From the NCBI GenBank assembly GCA_003640385.1, contig RCAB01000223.1:1-64000 (forward strand): DNA of 64,000 nt, written 5' to 3'. Positions 35,401 to 49,056 of the stretch are shown here, piece by piece; position 1 is the stretch's first letter; each line of letters opens with the position of its first letter. The DNA is from Setaria digitata (lineage: Eukaryota; Nematoda; Chromadorea; Rhabditida; Setariidae). Both the position numbers and the translations under genes were made by a program. Below the pieces are notes generated by a model, which was given only the letters and a program-made list of their open reading frames with translations, searched no databases and was not told the DNA's origin.

Positions 35401-38400
35401 GGTACAAAGCAATAAATAAGTTTGATAAGTTGCTAGAAATTCACACGATAAATAATCGCTCAATCAATTATCAGCAAATTTGAAATTTATTCAAATACAT
35501 TGACAGCACTAGCTATTTAAGCTATTTAATTTTGTTTAAATACGAATTTTTCCAAGACAACTAACGAACTTTCTGTTGATGAGCTATTTCAAGGGCTTTT
35601 TCCCACTGACCACGTTCCAGCATTGCATCAATAGCACTGACCACATCAATGTCCATTAATTCGCCTAATCGACCCTCTTCCTTTAATGACTCTCTGTACC
35701 GTTCATCCACAAAATCGACCATATCAGGAACGGATTCTAGAGCTATCTAAAATTTATTGAAGAATAAATAATAATATAAATGCAATATAGTATATGTATT
35801 TGATATGGTATAATTAGTTAATTAATTAATGTTTGTTTACTTTTTTAGCTTTTGCCCATTGTCCACCAAGCAAGAAAGCTTTCACAGCATTGTTCGGTTG
35901 ATTTGAAGCCAAAAATAGTTCCGCTGCTTCGATGAATCTTTATCAGTAACATTGTTAGCTATAGTCCATACATATATATTATCAAACAAATGAGCAAGAT
36001 GAAATTTTAAGTTTTTTTTTTTTTTTTATAAAATAGCACAAATTAGTGCATAAAAATGATGCTAAGGCATTTCAACAATTTAGCAATACACAAAAGAATT
36101 TTGATATAGTCCTCCTGGTATTTTATTTTTTTTTTTCCTCTATGATAGAAAAAAAATTTTCGATAAACTTATATCGGAAAAAGCATTTTCTAATATAGCT
36201 CATAAATTGCAGTTTAATAACTATTCAGTAGCTATATAAGGAGTAAGAAGTATTAATGAGCAGTTCAAGTCTAATTCGTGGATAAATGAAATGTTGAATT
36301 TAGGACTAATATAGTAGCAACAATCCATAGTAGTACTTTTTTAAATGAATGAAATTTTCTGCAACTTCATCTACTACTGTCGAAGTTTCGTCATCGGAGA
36401 GAAATTTTATTGCCAATTCTCCAGCCTAAAATAAAACTAAAATATTTTTTAGTTATGCAAAATGTAACTCTCGGAAGAGCGCAAGAAATTTGCTTCTCAC
36501 CGTGAAGTAAAGTGTAATTTTGGCATTAGATTGAAATGATTTAATCTTATATTAGACTATCACTATTTGGCTATCATTACGGTGTGAGAATATTTGCAAA
36601 CAACACGAATTTTAACCATCTTCAATGTGCACCGGGCGAGCATATTTACAAATATATCTGAAGGTAGATTTGTATTTAGACAAATCAACAATTATGAAAT
36701 TGTAGAAATTTTGCATGTAACAGGATGCAACAGAAACGGAAACTTTTCTAGCAACTGATATTACAGGATAAAACTTATCATCTTACTTACACTAATTCTC
36801 AAATATCAAAATTTTTTTATCAACTATATCAATAGAATTATACCCGTTTTAAAGCCTGTACTATCGTCTCGGTATCAGCTGTTGCAAAATCCTTAATTTT
36901 CAGGTAGCACTGAATAGCTCGTGTATATTCACCTTCAGTTTCCCAATCTCGTCCTTGAGCAATAAATGACGAAATACCTTTTGCTCCAGATTTCAGCTGG
37001 ACTTCGTCAAATTCTTCCTACATTAATATTTCCAATTATTAAACAAAGAATACAATTGAGTGAAATTTTATTTACATTAAAATACAGATAGAAAGAATAT
37101 TTTACTTATTCTTTCAATCCCTTCTCGTCCATATCTTACTTTACCAAGGACTAGATGAAAGGAGAAGAATGATAAGTTAATTAAAAAATTCTAATCGTAC
37201 AATAATTACTGAACGTATAATGAATGAAGCAAATTTTTACTCAAATTAATTAGGTAATTTTTAACCCAAATTAATTAAAATAACATAATTTTCATGAATT
37301 ATTTCGAAAGTATCTGAAAAAGTATTCACGAACTTCTAACTGTTGTAATTCTGCAGGCATATAATCTTTAGCAATACGAATAGCATCCTGCCACATTCCG
37401 GATTCTTTATAATAGCGTAGAATTACTTCAGGACGATTAGCACGAAGTAAGCAACTTTCCGCACATGTGAAATCTTTTTGATCAATTGCTGTTCGAGCTT
37501 GTCGCATATACACATCGGATAGTGCTTCTGGATTATGTTCTCTATAAATTTCTTTGATTCCGGATTATTGGAAAATGTAACGAAAGTTGCTCGAATTCAA
37601 CAGGTTAAATTGATTGCCTTTTCGAATACATCCCTTTAAGTGACTTTTTTTTTAATTACTGTACCAATTATCATTTCTACATTGAGCAAGAACTATAAAC
37701 TGTAAGAATGTAAATTAGTAAAAGAGATGAAAACTTAAACTACTTTTTAATTGCACTCAACTGTATGATTTTTTTTTCCTTCCTGTTTACTGTAAAATGC
37801 AACCGAAAATTGTTATTGTTGTAATTCTGTGCTTATAGCAACTTAACTTTAGACAGTTTCCGTTCGATGCTATCAGTGATAAAATGAAAGCAAAAAAAAA
37901 AAAAAGGTACAAAAACGATACTTTGCTATACGTTCTGCATTTTTCCAATCCTGATCATGAATGTACATCAATATGGCTTCTCTTGGTTTTCCACTTTCTA
38001 TGTAATGCATTTCAGCCTTTTCAAATTCACCTTCTTCTTCAAGCTGTTGTGCTAATTTGAAATGTACTGATGAAAGGCGATCTTTTGCTTCCAAGCGGCA
38101 TAAATCAAATGCAAAATCGAACGCTCTTCAATATATTAATTAAAAAAAAAAGTCTATTCTTTGTACTAAGACAAATAATTTATTGTTTAAAAATATACTC
38201 TTTTTTTCATTCTAATCACATTTATTTTTTGCAGCAAATAGTGGAAAAGAAGAAAACACATCTATTCAACAATATCATTCCTGATACAAACCCATTTTCG
38301 CAAGCATAATCAATCGATTCATTAAGTAATTGAAATTTCTGCAGTAATTTCACCGCAGCATCAGCATTTAAACTTTTGGCCCATAAATAAGCAATCTGTA

Positions 38401-41400
38401 AATTAGTAAGTTATATTTCTACCTTTAACCTTTAGAGAAGAGATACTATCATCTGAAATACTAGTGATGATTATACCTGTTTTTGAGCCGTATCACCACC
38501 TTCCTGCCTTGCAATTCGGTGTGCATCATTCCACAATTCAACATTACGATACATATTTACTGCACTTTTCCAATCATCAGCAAGTAAGTAATGTTCTTCT
38601 GCTCCTCGTAAATCACCTTTTTCTGCTAAATCAGCTGCGATTTGAAGATGAGTTTCCTGTAAATAATTTTTGTTTAGTCATTTTCAACTTCTATAAATTC
38701 AATTAGTGTAAACTAAACCTTAACATCGTCGATATCATACTTCTCCATCAGTCTTATCACATCATCAGTTCGGCCTGTTTTCTTGTACATTGCAATAGCT
38801 TTATTGACTTTTCCAATTGCAACATATAGCTGAAGATGTGATAATAAATTAATTTAGAAAATAAACTTTTCAGAATCAGTTAAACAAAACAAAACAAAAT
38901 GCACAAAAATCAAATCGAAAAGTCATAAAATGATTACACCTCTTCAGCATCCTTCAAACGGCCACTATCCTCCATTGTTTCCGCTAATTCGTTATACATT
39001 TGTTCACTTTCTTCACCCATAAATTCCATAGCTAACTGCAATAATTGCAATAATTCACACATTTATTATTATAGCAAAATTTTCTTCCTTATATTCTCCA
39101 TCGATACTGTACAGCAAATGACGACAGATTAGCTTTTTAACACTTTTTAGGAATTCTCTTAAAAGGAAAGAAAGCAAGTCGCAGAAAGTCATGAAATTTA
39201 TTTAAATAAAAATTTGACATCTAAGAGATTGTTGTAAAACTTTTCTAAGTGGAATATTCTAAAAAAAAAAAAAAAAAGAGAGAAAAAAAAAAGAAAGAAA
39301 GAATGAAACATTCAGGCAATTATCTTTCGTTTTCAATTAGTCAATTTAGTAAAATTAATTGAAATGTTATGATGGTTAATTTTTTTCAAGCTAACGATAA
39401 GAAACCAGTACTACTTACTCGATATGAATCTGCCCAACGAGTAGCTCTATTATACATTTCGATCGCCTCTCGATGCATTTTCGCTTCAATATATAACATT
39501 TCTGCTCGCTGAATTACAAAATTCCATAAAAATTTTCCATCTTTTTTCTTTCAGTTTACATCAAATGATATAAATCATTTATGGAAATGATTTAATTAAC
39601 TTCAGTTTAATTAATACTTTCATATTTGTAGTAGAAACCACAACTGTAATAATGTATCATACTGTCATAGAAGGTATTCTATGACAACATGATACAGATA
39701 TAGTGTTTAACATATACTATAAAATATTATGCTAGAAATTAAAATATAAATCAAGAAAATGAATTTCTGGTTATATGATGGTCATGTTGAAGTAATCTGC
39801 TACCTCGAGATCACCAATACTTGCATGATGATCAGCAATCTTTCCATAATACCGTTTTGCCAGTTCGTTATCTTCAAGTACATCAACAATTTGCGCCGCT
39901 TTACCCCATTGTTTTGCTTTGATCGATGCTTCGAGCGCTTTTGTCGTCTGGCCACTTTCTGTGAAAATTTAACGATTAAATCAAATAAATTTAGTTTGTT
40001 AATGGATAAAATTCATCAATGCTACTAACCAAGAAAATGATTAATAGCTGCGTCGTAACTGGCTTCCGCAACCAAACTGTCACCCCATTCTTCCTCCAGT
40101 TGAATAACTTTTTCCGGAAAATGTATCCGTGCCAACTGAAATAGTTGCTATTGAGAAGCAGGCATAAATGGTAAATTAGTAATTTTTAAACAAATTATTA
40201 TTACCATTATTATTATTATTACCTGAATAGCTTTCGCGTAGCCTTTTCCCTTCCGGTAGTTTGCCAGTGCCTGGTCAAAGTCTTTCATCGCTTCGAACAA
40301 TTCACCAGCCCAAAAAAAAAAGAACTTTTCCAAGCTTTTATTCAAGAAGCATATTAAGATACAGGTAATCAATCAATACTTAATGAAATCAAATACAAAT
40401 TAATACACAGGTAAAACACAGATACTCATTCAAATATATTACGATTGCTCTATTGGAGAAAAAAAAAAAGAAAAGGAAAAAAAGATGGATAAATGAGCAA
40501 ACTTTTTCAAACAGGTCAGATCGGATTAATGCAGCAGCAACTTTTTGCACCAAGTCATCTTTGGCAAGAAGTTTTGGATTCTGTAGCAGTATGCGAGCTG
40601 CTTGAACAACTAAACTTGCTTTCAAATATAAATCTATAGCAGTAAGTAGGTCACCATCAAGCTCTGATATCTAAAATTAGAAAGCAAACAATTGAAATAA
40701 ATTAATCATAATTTATTTAGAAACCATTGTTCAAGTATATTTATAACATTATCATTGAATTATGAAAGTGTTCGCACCTTTTCTCCTTTTATATAATGCA
40801 ACAAAATTTTGATCATATAAATTATAAGGAAAAGAAAGGATGGAATTTTTAACTGAAGTTATTTTTTTTTTTGCAAAAATTAAAAAATTAATATGTTCCA
40901 ACTAACAAATACTTTTGAGTAATGCAATTGTTTCAATGGTATTATTTAAAAAGAAACATGAATCGTAATAATGAGAATGAATCTTAAATACATCACAAAT
41001 TATGTAACAATTTAAGTGAGGTTAAGCCAAAATTAATTAAATATTCTTAAATCAAAAAAAAAAAAAAAAAAAACTCCACCTGCGCAGCCTTACCATCTTG
41101 ACCTGTATCAAACAAATAACGATAATATCGTGTTTTAAGAGCTTCCAAATCTGCATGATTCTGAAAGGATAATTAATTTACTACGCTACAGATTGTCTAG
41201 CAAAATGCTTCTACACAAAAATGTTGTCTAGAAAATCCACAGTTCTAATGAAGAGAAAACGAATGTCATTTTTAATTAATAAAAATATACTTGTGCGCGA
41301 GCTAACTCAAATGCCTCCTCCCATTTACCGATTTGTTGATACATTTCAATAAGTTCATCCAGTGCATTCTACAAATTGGAAAAATTCGATAGGAAAACGA

Positions 41401-44400
41401 AATTTCGCTTATTTCGAGGAATTTATGAGCAAAAAAAAAAAAAAAGGCTAACTTTTGCATGAAGAAAAGCTGAAAAGAAGTTACAGCATCGTCTATCACT
41501 TAAAATTTATAAAAGAATCGCTGGAATTACACAATATCGCAATATTATGCTATTAATTAAATAATTTACAATGATAAGAAAAATCTCACATTCTGACAAC
41601 ATAACTGATCAGAATAATGCAAGACATATTACCTGTTCAAGGTAGATTCGTTCAACTTCTCTGAAATCTTTATTCATAAGTGCCAATCGTGCCTGAACCT
41701 GTAATAACACTAATATATCTTGAAAATGTATATATAATCAGTATTAAAAATCATTTGCTATACTTTATGACTTTTAATTCGTACAATTTACTTCTACCAA
41801 ATCTAAATTAAATATCCTAGATGCAATCAAATATTATAGTAGATATCCTTTTGAGCTTGAGCTATTATTACTTGTTACATTAACATTAAAAAAAATTCAA
41901 TATATGATTGTAGTATATGATTTTTACTAGGAAATATTTAAGTTACTTGAAAAAAAAAAAAACAGATCATGTAATATTCAAGAAATTACACCAAGCTTAA
42001 ATGATAAGAAGGATATACTTTGTAATTATTTTTCCCATCATCACCCGTCTTTTTGGCTTCTTCATTAGCGATCTGAATTGTTTCAACAAGCATTTGCACT
42101 CGTGATATATCACCCAGTGCTGCAAAACATCGTTGTGCTATCAGTAACTGTTGTTGTGATAATGCAACCTGTAAAAGTGCCAATTTATCAGCCATTTCAA
42201 ACTCAAATATCCCAAAAATTATCTCATTGATAGTGATTTTTCCAGTGATTTCTTACAATTTAATAGAGGGGAAAAAAAAAAAAAAAAACAAAAACTCATA
42301 AAATGTATTCATCTTAATAAATGTGATCATTGATTGGATCATACTTCAGCAAGCTGACGCCACAGTATTCCAGTGTCATATTCTCCTCTTCTCTCCAAAA
42401 AATCAATCGCTCGGCCAAAATCAAGCCGATCAATGGCAGAAGCAAATTCAATCAGTGTTTGATCAAGCTCATAAGCAACTTTGGCATTTGCTTCCTGCAA
42501 ATTCATCTCTGATAAAGAAGCAAATTTTGATTAGAGCATACACTGCATATTGGAAATTTACAATTATTGAAGCAAAGAATGATAATTAAATGATAAGCTA
42601 ATAAAAACATTTTGTACAAATGGCTTACTGATTTGATCACCTATCAAAGGGTTATCACACTTCTCAATAGTAATATGTCAGTAATAGATGCAGTAACTTT
42701 TTTCATCTCTTCTTTAGTGCTTTAAATCATTAGAAACCAGTAGTCTAAGGAGATCTTTATATAATATAATGATTGATTGATTATTAGTGGTTAAAAGTAT
42801 GCAATATTTATTTCTAATATTTAAATAAAAAATTTCAAATATTTTAATGGTTAATGTCTAAGTTAACAGCAGCAGCTGTTCATATCATGATCGTGATATG
42901 TTTCAAGTCTAAATTTTTTTCAGCTTTGTTTCTATTGACACTGTCTATGTTAATTACTTCCCAGGGAAATGTTATTCCTTTTTCATCTTGAAAAGAATCA
43001 AAGCACAAAACGTCAGAATTAAATCTGCTGCCAGCGTATAACAGTTTCCAATTAGATTTTTTGTCCATTTTCCGTAATTTTACTTTTGTTTTTAGGAAAT
43101 TTATAACTGTTCGCTACATTAAAAGAATAGTAATGATAGCACAGTAACCTCGACAATGACCTCTGTTCTAGACTCATCTCGAAGAACAGTTTCAATTTCA
43201 CCTTTTATAGGAACCATAATCATCTGCAAAATGCAATTAAAAAAAAAAATTTTCAAGAATGACGAAAATTTAAAAAAAAAAAATTCAAATTTTCGAAATA
43301 AAAAAATTATCTTAAAACTTAATCTTAAAATTTACCTCTCCTAGAATAAGATGAAATCCCGTAGACAAAGAATAGAAATATAAAGTGAAAAATCAAGTTT
43401 ACTTCATCAGGATTTTCGGCCTGATACCAAACGCAAAGTTGATCACTTGATTGAGCCACAATTACATCACTGTTTGGAACCCATTGAACATAGCTACAGT
43501 AATCCAATAATGAGGTTTTCTTATCAGTTTTTAAATCAGCTAGTAGCAATCGAGATCTCTTATCACGAAATAATAATTTTGTTGCCATTTCACTAAGCTA
43601 AAAAATCAAAAGTTTAATCAACATTCTGGTTGTATTCAGTTTCAAGCAAAAGTAATCAGTGTTTTAATTATTTGACATATATAATTTAATGAATTTTGAT
43701 AACTAAACTACTATTAAATTATCATATAGCCACGAAGCGCATAGTAAAATGTATCAAACCGTAAATATTGCTCTAATTTTTTTTTTTATTTTTTATTTTT
43801 ACACGAGCAAGAAAGTAAAGCAAAACAAAAACCTCAATCCAGTCAATGTATACTGAATGAGAAAATTGAGCAATCTGTCGTTGAGTTATCAAATCAACTG
43901 CAAAGAACAGATATATGATAATAAAAGGAAGCAATTATAATATAAACTATTGAAAAAGAAGCATACTAAAACATACAAGTGATCAATTACACCTGTAATT
44001 ATACTCCTATATTTCGTATTAATAATTAATTGATATCCAGAAAATTGAAATTTCGATGCAATCATCAGGATCAAAACTGAAGCATAAGATGGAAATGAAA
44101 AATTAAATCGATCCAGCTATATTTCGTATTTTGATAGATGGATTATTTGAAAATAAAAATCCAGCAATTAAAAATAACGAAATGACTGATCAGTAAAGTA
44201 GTATAATTTACAAACCAACTGAAATGGTATTTAGATCGAGAAGATAAGCAACACATTTTATAGTATCACCATTTTTTATTTTCCGTTTAGTAAGTCGTAC
44301 TGAAATGAGATGTGGTGATAAAAGCTCGGTTCGAATCCATCCAATTATTTTGTTATTTCCATACTCCACCAAATTTACCTGTTAATAATTTAGAGAAAAA

Positions 44401-47400
44401 AAAAAAAGGAATCTTTTTTTTTACTTCATTGAAATCCATGACATATTTTAATATTAAAAGTTGTAATTATAAATTTTATCAACGCTTTTAAAGATATTTA
44501 TTTGACGCTGTAAATTAAGATACTGATGAAGTTGAATGCAAAATGAATGCATTAAATAAATTATTATTATGAATAAATTTCATAAATGATTTTTTCTCAC
44601 AATCTATAATCTATAAAAAATTTGTGCACAAATAATTTATAAATAATTATCATAAAATTCAGATATATATGCAAATTATACCTCGCCAGCATTAATTATC
44701 ATGCAAACATTTTCATTATCAAAACAGAATCTCTCATTGCCAGCACTTTTCCATTCAATTTCACTGCAATAACCGGTAATCATATCAGCAACGATTAAGG
44801 TACTTGTTGTATATGCAACCACAAAACGATCATGTCCCATTATCTGTATTAAAGCAACAAATATAAATTTCGCATAAAATTTCTGATATATTAAAATTTG
44901 AAAGATTTAAAAGTAAAAATTTACTGTAGAAAGAGAAAGAAGCCTAATGTAAGAATATACTAAAATGAGCCAGGAATTACTCTTTTACATAAGACATTTA
45001 TTTTAAATTATCTTACAAAAAGAAACTAGAAAAGATAAGAAGATTACTTTAATTTCATTGATAAGTAATCCACTCGAAGAATGAATTGTTACACGCTGTT
45101 CACCAGTCGTATCTTTGATAAGAACTTGTGAAGGTGAAACATATTTCGTCTGGAAACGACCTTTTAACATCGAACGTTTTAAGCAGCAATCTACCGTAAT
45201 CACGGCACCACATAGTGTACCCTGTAATATACCGTATATTTGATCCAGATATTTGAATTTAAACAGGTAACTAATTGATGCAGCATAAACTTAGCTATTA
45301 TGATGCATAAACAGCATATAGGTCATAGGTTAGTATTTCGTTCAGTAATTATTATATATTTTAAAATTATAAAAAAGATGTACACACCAAAGCAATAGTC
45401 GAACCATCTGGACTCCATGCTAATGCACTGATTGTATATAGGTAGCGAATTTCCAATGGTTTACCTTCATCCAGTGCACCTCGTCGAGAATTCCACGTAT
45501 AAAGTCGAACCCTAGAAAGTCTCACAGAATTATCTCATCTATAAGTACTTATATTCAATTTCTAAATGTTAATATGTTCAGTGACGGTAAAATTAGTTGG
45601 GATACTGTAGTGCTCGCTCCTACTAAAATATATGAATGAAGAAAATAAGAAGAGCTTTTGCTTTATTCCTTCTCTTTTTTTGTGTGGAAATAAATTTTCA
45701 AACCTGTCAAAGCTTCCAAAAATAACACTCTGTCCGAATGAATCACGAGCAGCAACAGTAAACTCCTTTTCATGATCTGATCCATTATGGTAATCAAATT
45801 GTTGTAATACTTGGCCACTTTCGGCATATGATACTACACGTTGATCACATCCACCCATTATAATACTATTACCTGTATAGGCTAAAGCATACGGTGCACA
45901 GGTATGTGTTAAAATTTTGGTTTGTGTTCGTTGATCCATCGAATATAAAATAATAGAACCATCACTGTGTCCAGAAATGAATGAACCACCATTAGGCCTT
46001 AAATGTTAATTATTTATTTGATAAATTATCAATTCTATGGAATATACTTTGCCAGATGAAGACTGCGACCAATGATATATGTATAAAATGATATCAACAA
46101 ATAACTGTGTGTTAAATGAGTATTTAATTATTTTACTTAAATATCAATTTCATTTTCATTTTTGCGCATTAAATTGGAATTGCTTATTGCAATCCATAAT
46201 TTTATCAATCATATATGATTAATATTTTGTTATCTGTGCTTACTACCTGTGCAAAATTGTGGATGGAAGTATATCAGCATATTAAGTGAAATCGAGATTA
46301 TTTAATAAATTAGAGCTCAAAATAATCATGAAATTTTAAAGTTTAGGAGAAAAAACTTAGTTAATTAAAATTAACTTTAATTGGAACCTAAAGAAACACT
46401 TCATACTCTTAGGTATATTTTTAATTCAGATATTAAATGTATCCATTTTTTTATTTAATTTTTAGTTTCAAAAATATAAACCGCAGCAGTTCATATTTTA
46501 ATTAAAATCAAATAAAAAAATATTCGGATATTTTGCAGACATTTACAGATATTTCATCTGAAAAAAAACAAAAAGATGAAGGTTTAAAACTTCTGAAACA
46601 ATTTAAATTTCTTTATTTAGACAAATTTTCAAAACTACCGAATATCAGAATCTTACGGATGTGCAAGAGAGATAACAGATACATTGGTTCTATACAATGT
46701 TGAACATTTATTACTGCGACATGATGCAGCTCGTACTTTGCCATCCATTAGGCCGATTATCAGTCGTTCCTCATTTGGCCACAGTAGGGTTATCACTGCT
46801 GCTGATTGCACAAATTTATTGCATATAACCTTCTTCTCATCCCTGTAACATCAAAAATATAAATAGTTTGAAAGCTAATCAAATATTGTTAATAGTTTTA
46901 ATCAAATTGCTATCACTCACCTTATAATAATTCATCAAAATTGATCAAATATCGATAAGACTTTTGATCAGATTATTATCACTGGATGTTAATTGCACAA
47001 ATAACATACCATAACTTGCCGACGCGATAAACGTAGACAATATTATCTGTCTGGCCAACAGCAATTCGTGTAGAATCAGGTGAAAAAGCTAATGCTCTCA
47101 CCTGGTAGCTCTTTTTCCCATGCTACAATAATTTATTATTTAAAACTAAATCAGGACAAAGAATTCACAATTCAATAATATCCAATAACTGTCACTTAGT
47201 TGATTGCATATAAATGTTTGTATTTGTGATCATATACGAAGAAGAAACTTAAAAACCCTAGGGTCAATCGGTTTTGTAGCAAATTTATCTCGTCGTTTTC
47301 CGGTTTCATCAAATAGCAGTATTACTCGATCGGCATTTGCAACTGCTAATTTTTTACCATTTGGTGACCAAACGATTGCTGGCACCTTAGCTGCTCCATC

Positions 47401-48140
47401 CTACAATGATTAATTATTGCTTCCTAATGATGCTAATTAATTTCATCGTTTTCATTCTTGGTTAACAATAGGAAGAAGCAATGATTAACAACCTGTCATC
47501 CTTTATCTGCTGTTCTATTACCTGGGAATTCCCAAAAGTAACTAATAGTGATAATAAACATAAAAATTTTCGAATTTTTTTCGTTTAAGATTTTTATTGA
47601 CACAAATTTGAAAAAGCAAATCAGCATGAGGTATATATTTCATTTACTATTTCGATACTTCCGATAGTTCATCCAATAAGACCGTTTTTAACTACAATAT
47701 AGATCGTATATTACTACTGGCTAATTCAATTCCCTGTCACCAAAAGAAATATGAAATGCTTCAGATTAGCTATCAGTTCCATCGTTAATACAAACCAATT
47801 TCTTTGATGTCTAGGAACTCTCGAGAAATATCTGACTGACTTGCAATAAAATCAGCAAGATGTGCTTTCATTCGATTCAGCACTATTTTTTTTTTTTTTT
47901 AACTTTCAAAAATTTTGATCTCGATCAGCAATTGAATAAATGGTGAAATTTGATTGCTGAAATCTTCCAAAAAAGAGAAAAAAAAAAAAAAAAAAAAAAA
48001 AAACTGCGATACATTCATATGCAATAATGAAATGCAGCAGCAGAGTTGAGTATCTTTTTACAAAATATTAGCAATAACATCGAAAAAGAAAATAATTTAA
48101 CCTGTTGTTCCAATATCGTAGCCAAATATTTCAAACGCAT
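32434..48140 (-). CDS. osm-1: Intraflagellar transport protein IFT172 (OSM-1)
   Basis: A 15.7-kb gene of more than 30 exons, read from 48140 (first exon 48140-48102, [13 protein letters not shown]) to the stop at 32434. The N-terminal WD40 part spans exons at 47400-47257, 47122-47010, 46842-46657, 45997-45704, 45511-45388, 45221-45048, 44843-44682, 44378-44216, 43897-43833, 43597-43403, 43223-43149, 42494-42345 and 42168-42019. Landmarks are [39 protein letters not shown] and [15 protein letters not shown]. Downstream exons to about 33000 encode the long TPR-like alpha solenoid, for example [31 protein letters not shown] and [10 protein letters not shown]. The C-terminus [17 protein letters not shown] matches the family end. 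Family role: peripheral IFT-B subunit binding IFT57/IFT80 and needed for tip turnaround; in nematodes it acts in ciliated sensory neurons. Not every solenoid exon boundary was resolved. A DAF-19-type X-box lies upstream. Confidence 0.94.
42880..43113 (-). other. Unexplained open frame in an IFT172 intron
   Basis: On the gene strand, an open frame of 77 codons runs from an AG at 43114-43115 to a stop at 42880, with an internal ATG at 43066-43068 (62 codons, starting [16 protein letters not shown]). Composition is protein-like (Trp, Cys, Pro, mixed charge), unlike the surrounding AT-rich intron. It does not match IFT172, whose flanking exons join without it. Its phase fits the upstream exon, but the intron between would be only 35 nt, which is very short. 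It could be a nested gene exon, a pseudogene fragment or chance. I do not recognise the product. Confidence 0.25.
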
Positions 48141-49056
48141 CCTCTTGCCTGATGATGTGTATCATTGAAATTTTTTGCAGACTAGAGTAGAAATATTAGA
48201 ATATTTTCCTCATATCATTAAATGGTTCATTTCCTTTTAGGCTCGTTGGCATGGTTACCCATATAACGACACTCTGCTACTTTGTATCGATGCTTTACAC
48301 TAATCACAGATCAAAACATTTTTATTTCGTACGTAAGCATAAATGACATGATATAGAATAGGACTATACCAAAAATATGAATAAAAATTTCAATAATTGG
48401 GAAAAAAAAAAAAGGTTGTCATGGATTGAATTTTTCATGACAGTTTTTGGAAAAGAGTTCTAATAAAGTGATTCAGAAATGATGTCCATATTAGAAATCT
48501 TGTAAACATTTTATTAAACAAATAAAATTAGAAAATCCGTTATTTCAAAGAGATCCAGAACTAGTCAGACTATAAATATGCTGCATGCGTTACAACAATA
48601 TCAAAATGGAAATACCCAATAAGACCAAAGTCAACAGAGTGAAAAGAACTTTCTATTTCAATAGTGAATTAACTACAGGTGAATTACTTTTATCTGTTTA
48701 TGATTATTATGCATGAAAGATATCAGAACCAATGAAAATTGCAAAAAATTTCAGCAATAATAATCTGAAGAGAGATGTAATATGGATATACAGCAAATAC
48801 ATTAACATTATCAAGCTTACTTTGCTACTATTTATTCCACAAAGAGGCTCGACAAACTTACCTTCTTCCAGCTGCAACTACTTGCTACTTCTGAATTCAA
48901 CAGATTCAGATGTGAGTTAGCATACAGCAAAATACTTCGATTCACTGCGAAGACAGCACAAGTATCAATCCAGGCTCGTCTACTTACAAATATTTGTTCT
49001 GTTTACCAGAATATAAGTAAGAAGTAACTGGTAACTAGTAATTTTCCTGCAGCAAA
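48141..49056. other. Intergenic region mec-17 / IFT172
   Basis: These 916 bp separate the acetyltransferase stop from the IFT172 start on the same strand. They contain the X-box and, 8 nt before the IFT172 ATG, a CATCATCAG possible leader acceptor (AG at 48149-48150). Nothing else was recognised. Confidence 0.55.
48245..48258 (-). promoter_or_regulatory. Candidate X-box (RFX/DAF-19 site) of IFT172
   Basis: On the gene strand this reads GTAACCATGCCAAC, matching 13 of 14 positions of the C. elegans X-box consensus RTHNYYWTRRNRAC as I recall it. It is a near-perfect inverted repeat of two GTTGGC/GTTACC-like half-sites around AT. It lies 105 bp upstream of the IFT172 ATG, within the usual distance for ciliary genes bound by DAF-19. 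C. elegans osm-1 is itself a classic X-box gene. Confidence 0.75.

Noticed and set aside
44330..44345. GGTTCGAATCC on the plus strand, possible tRNA
   Set aside because: It lies in an IFT172 coding exon; no matching acceptor stem or A box upstream.
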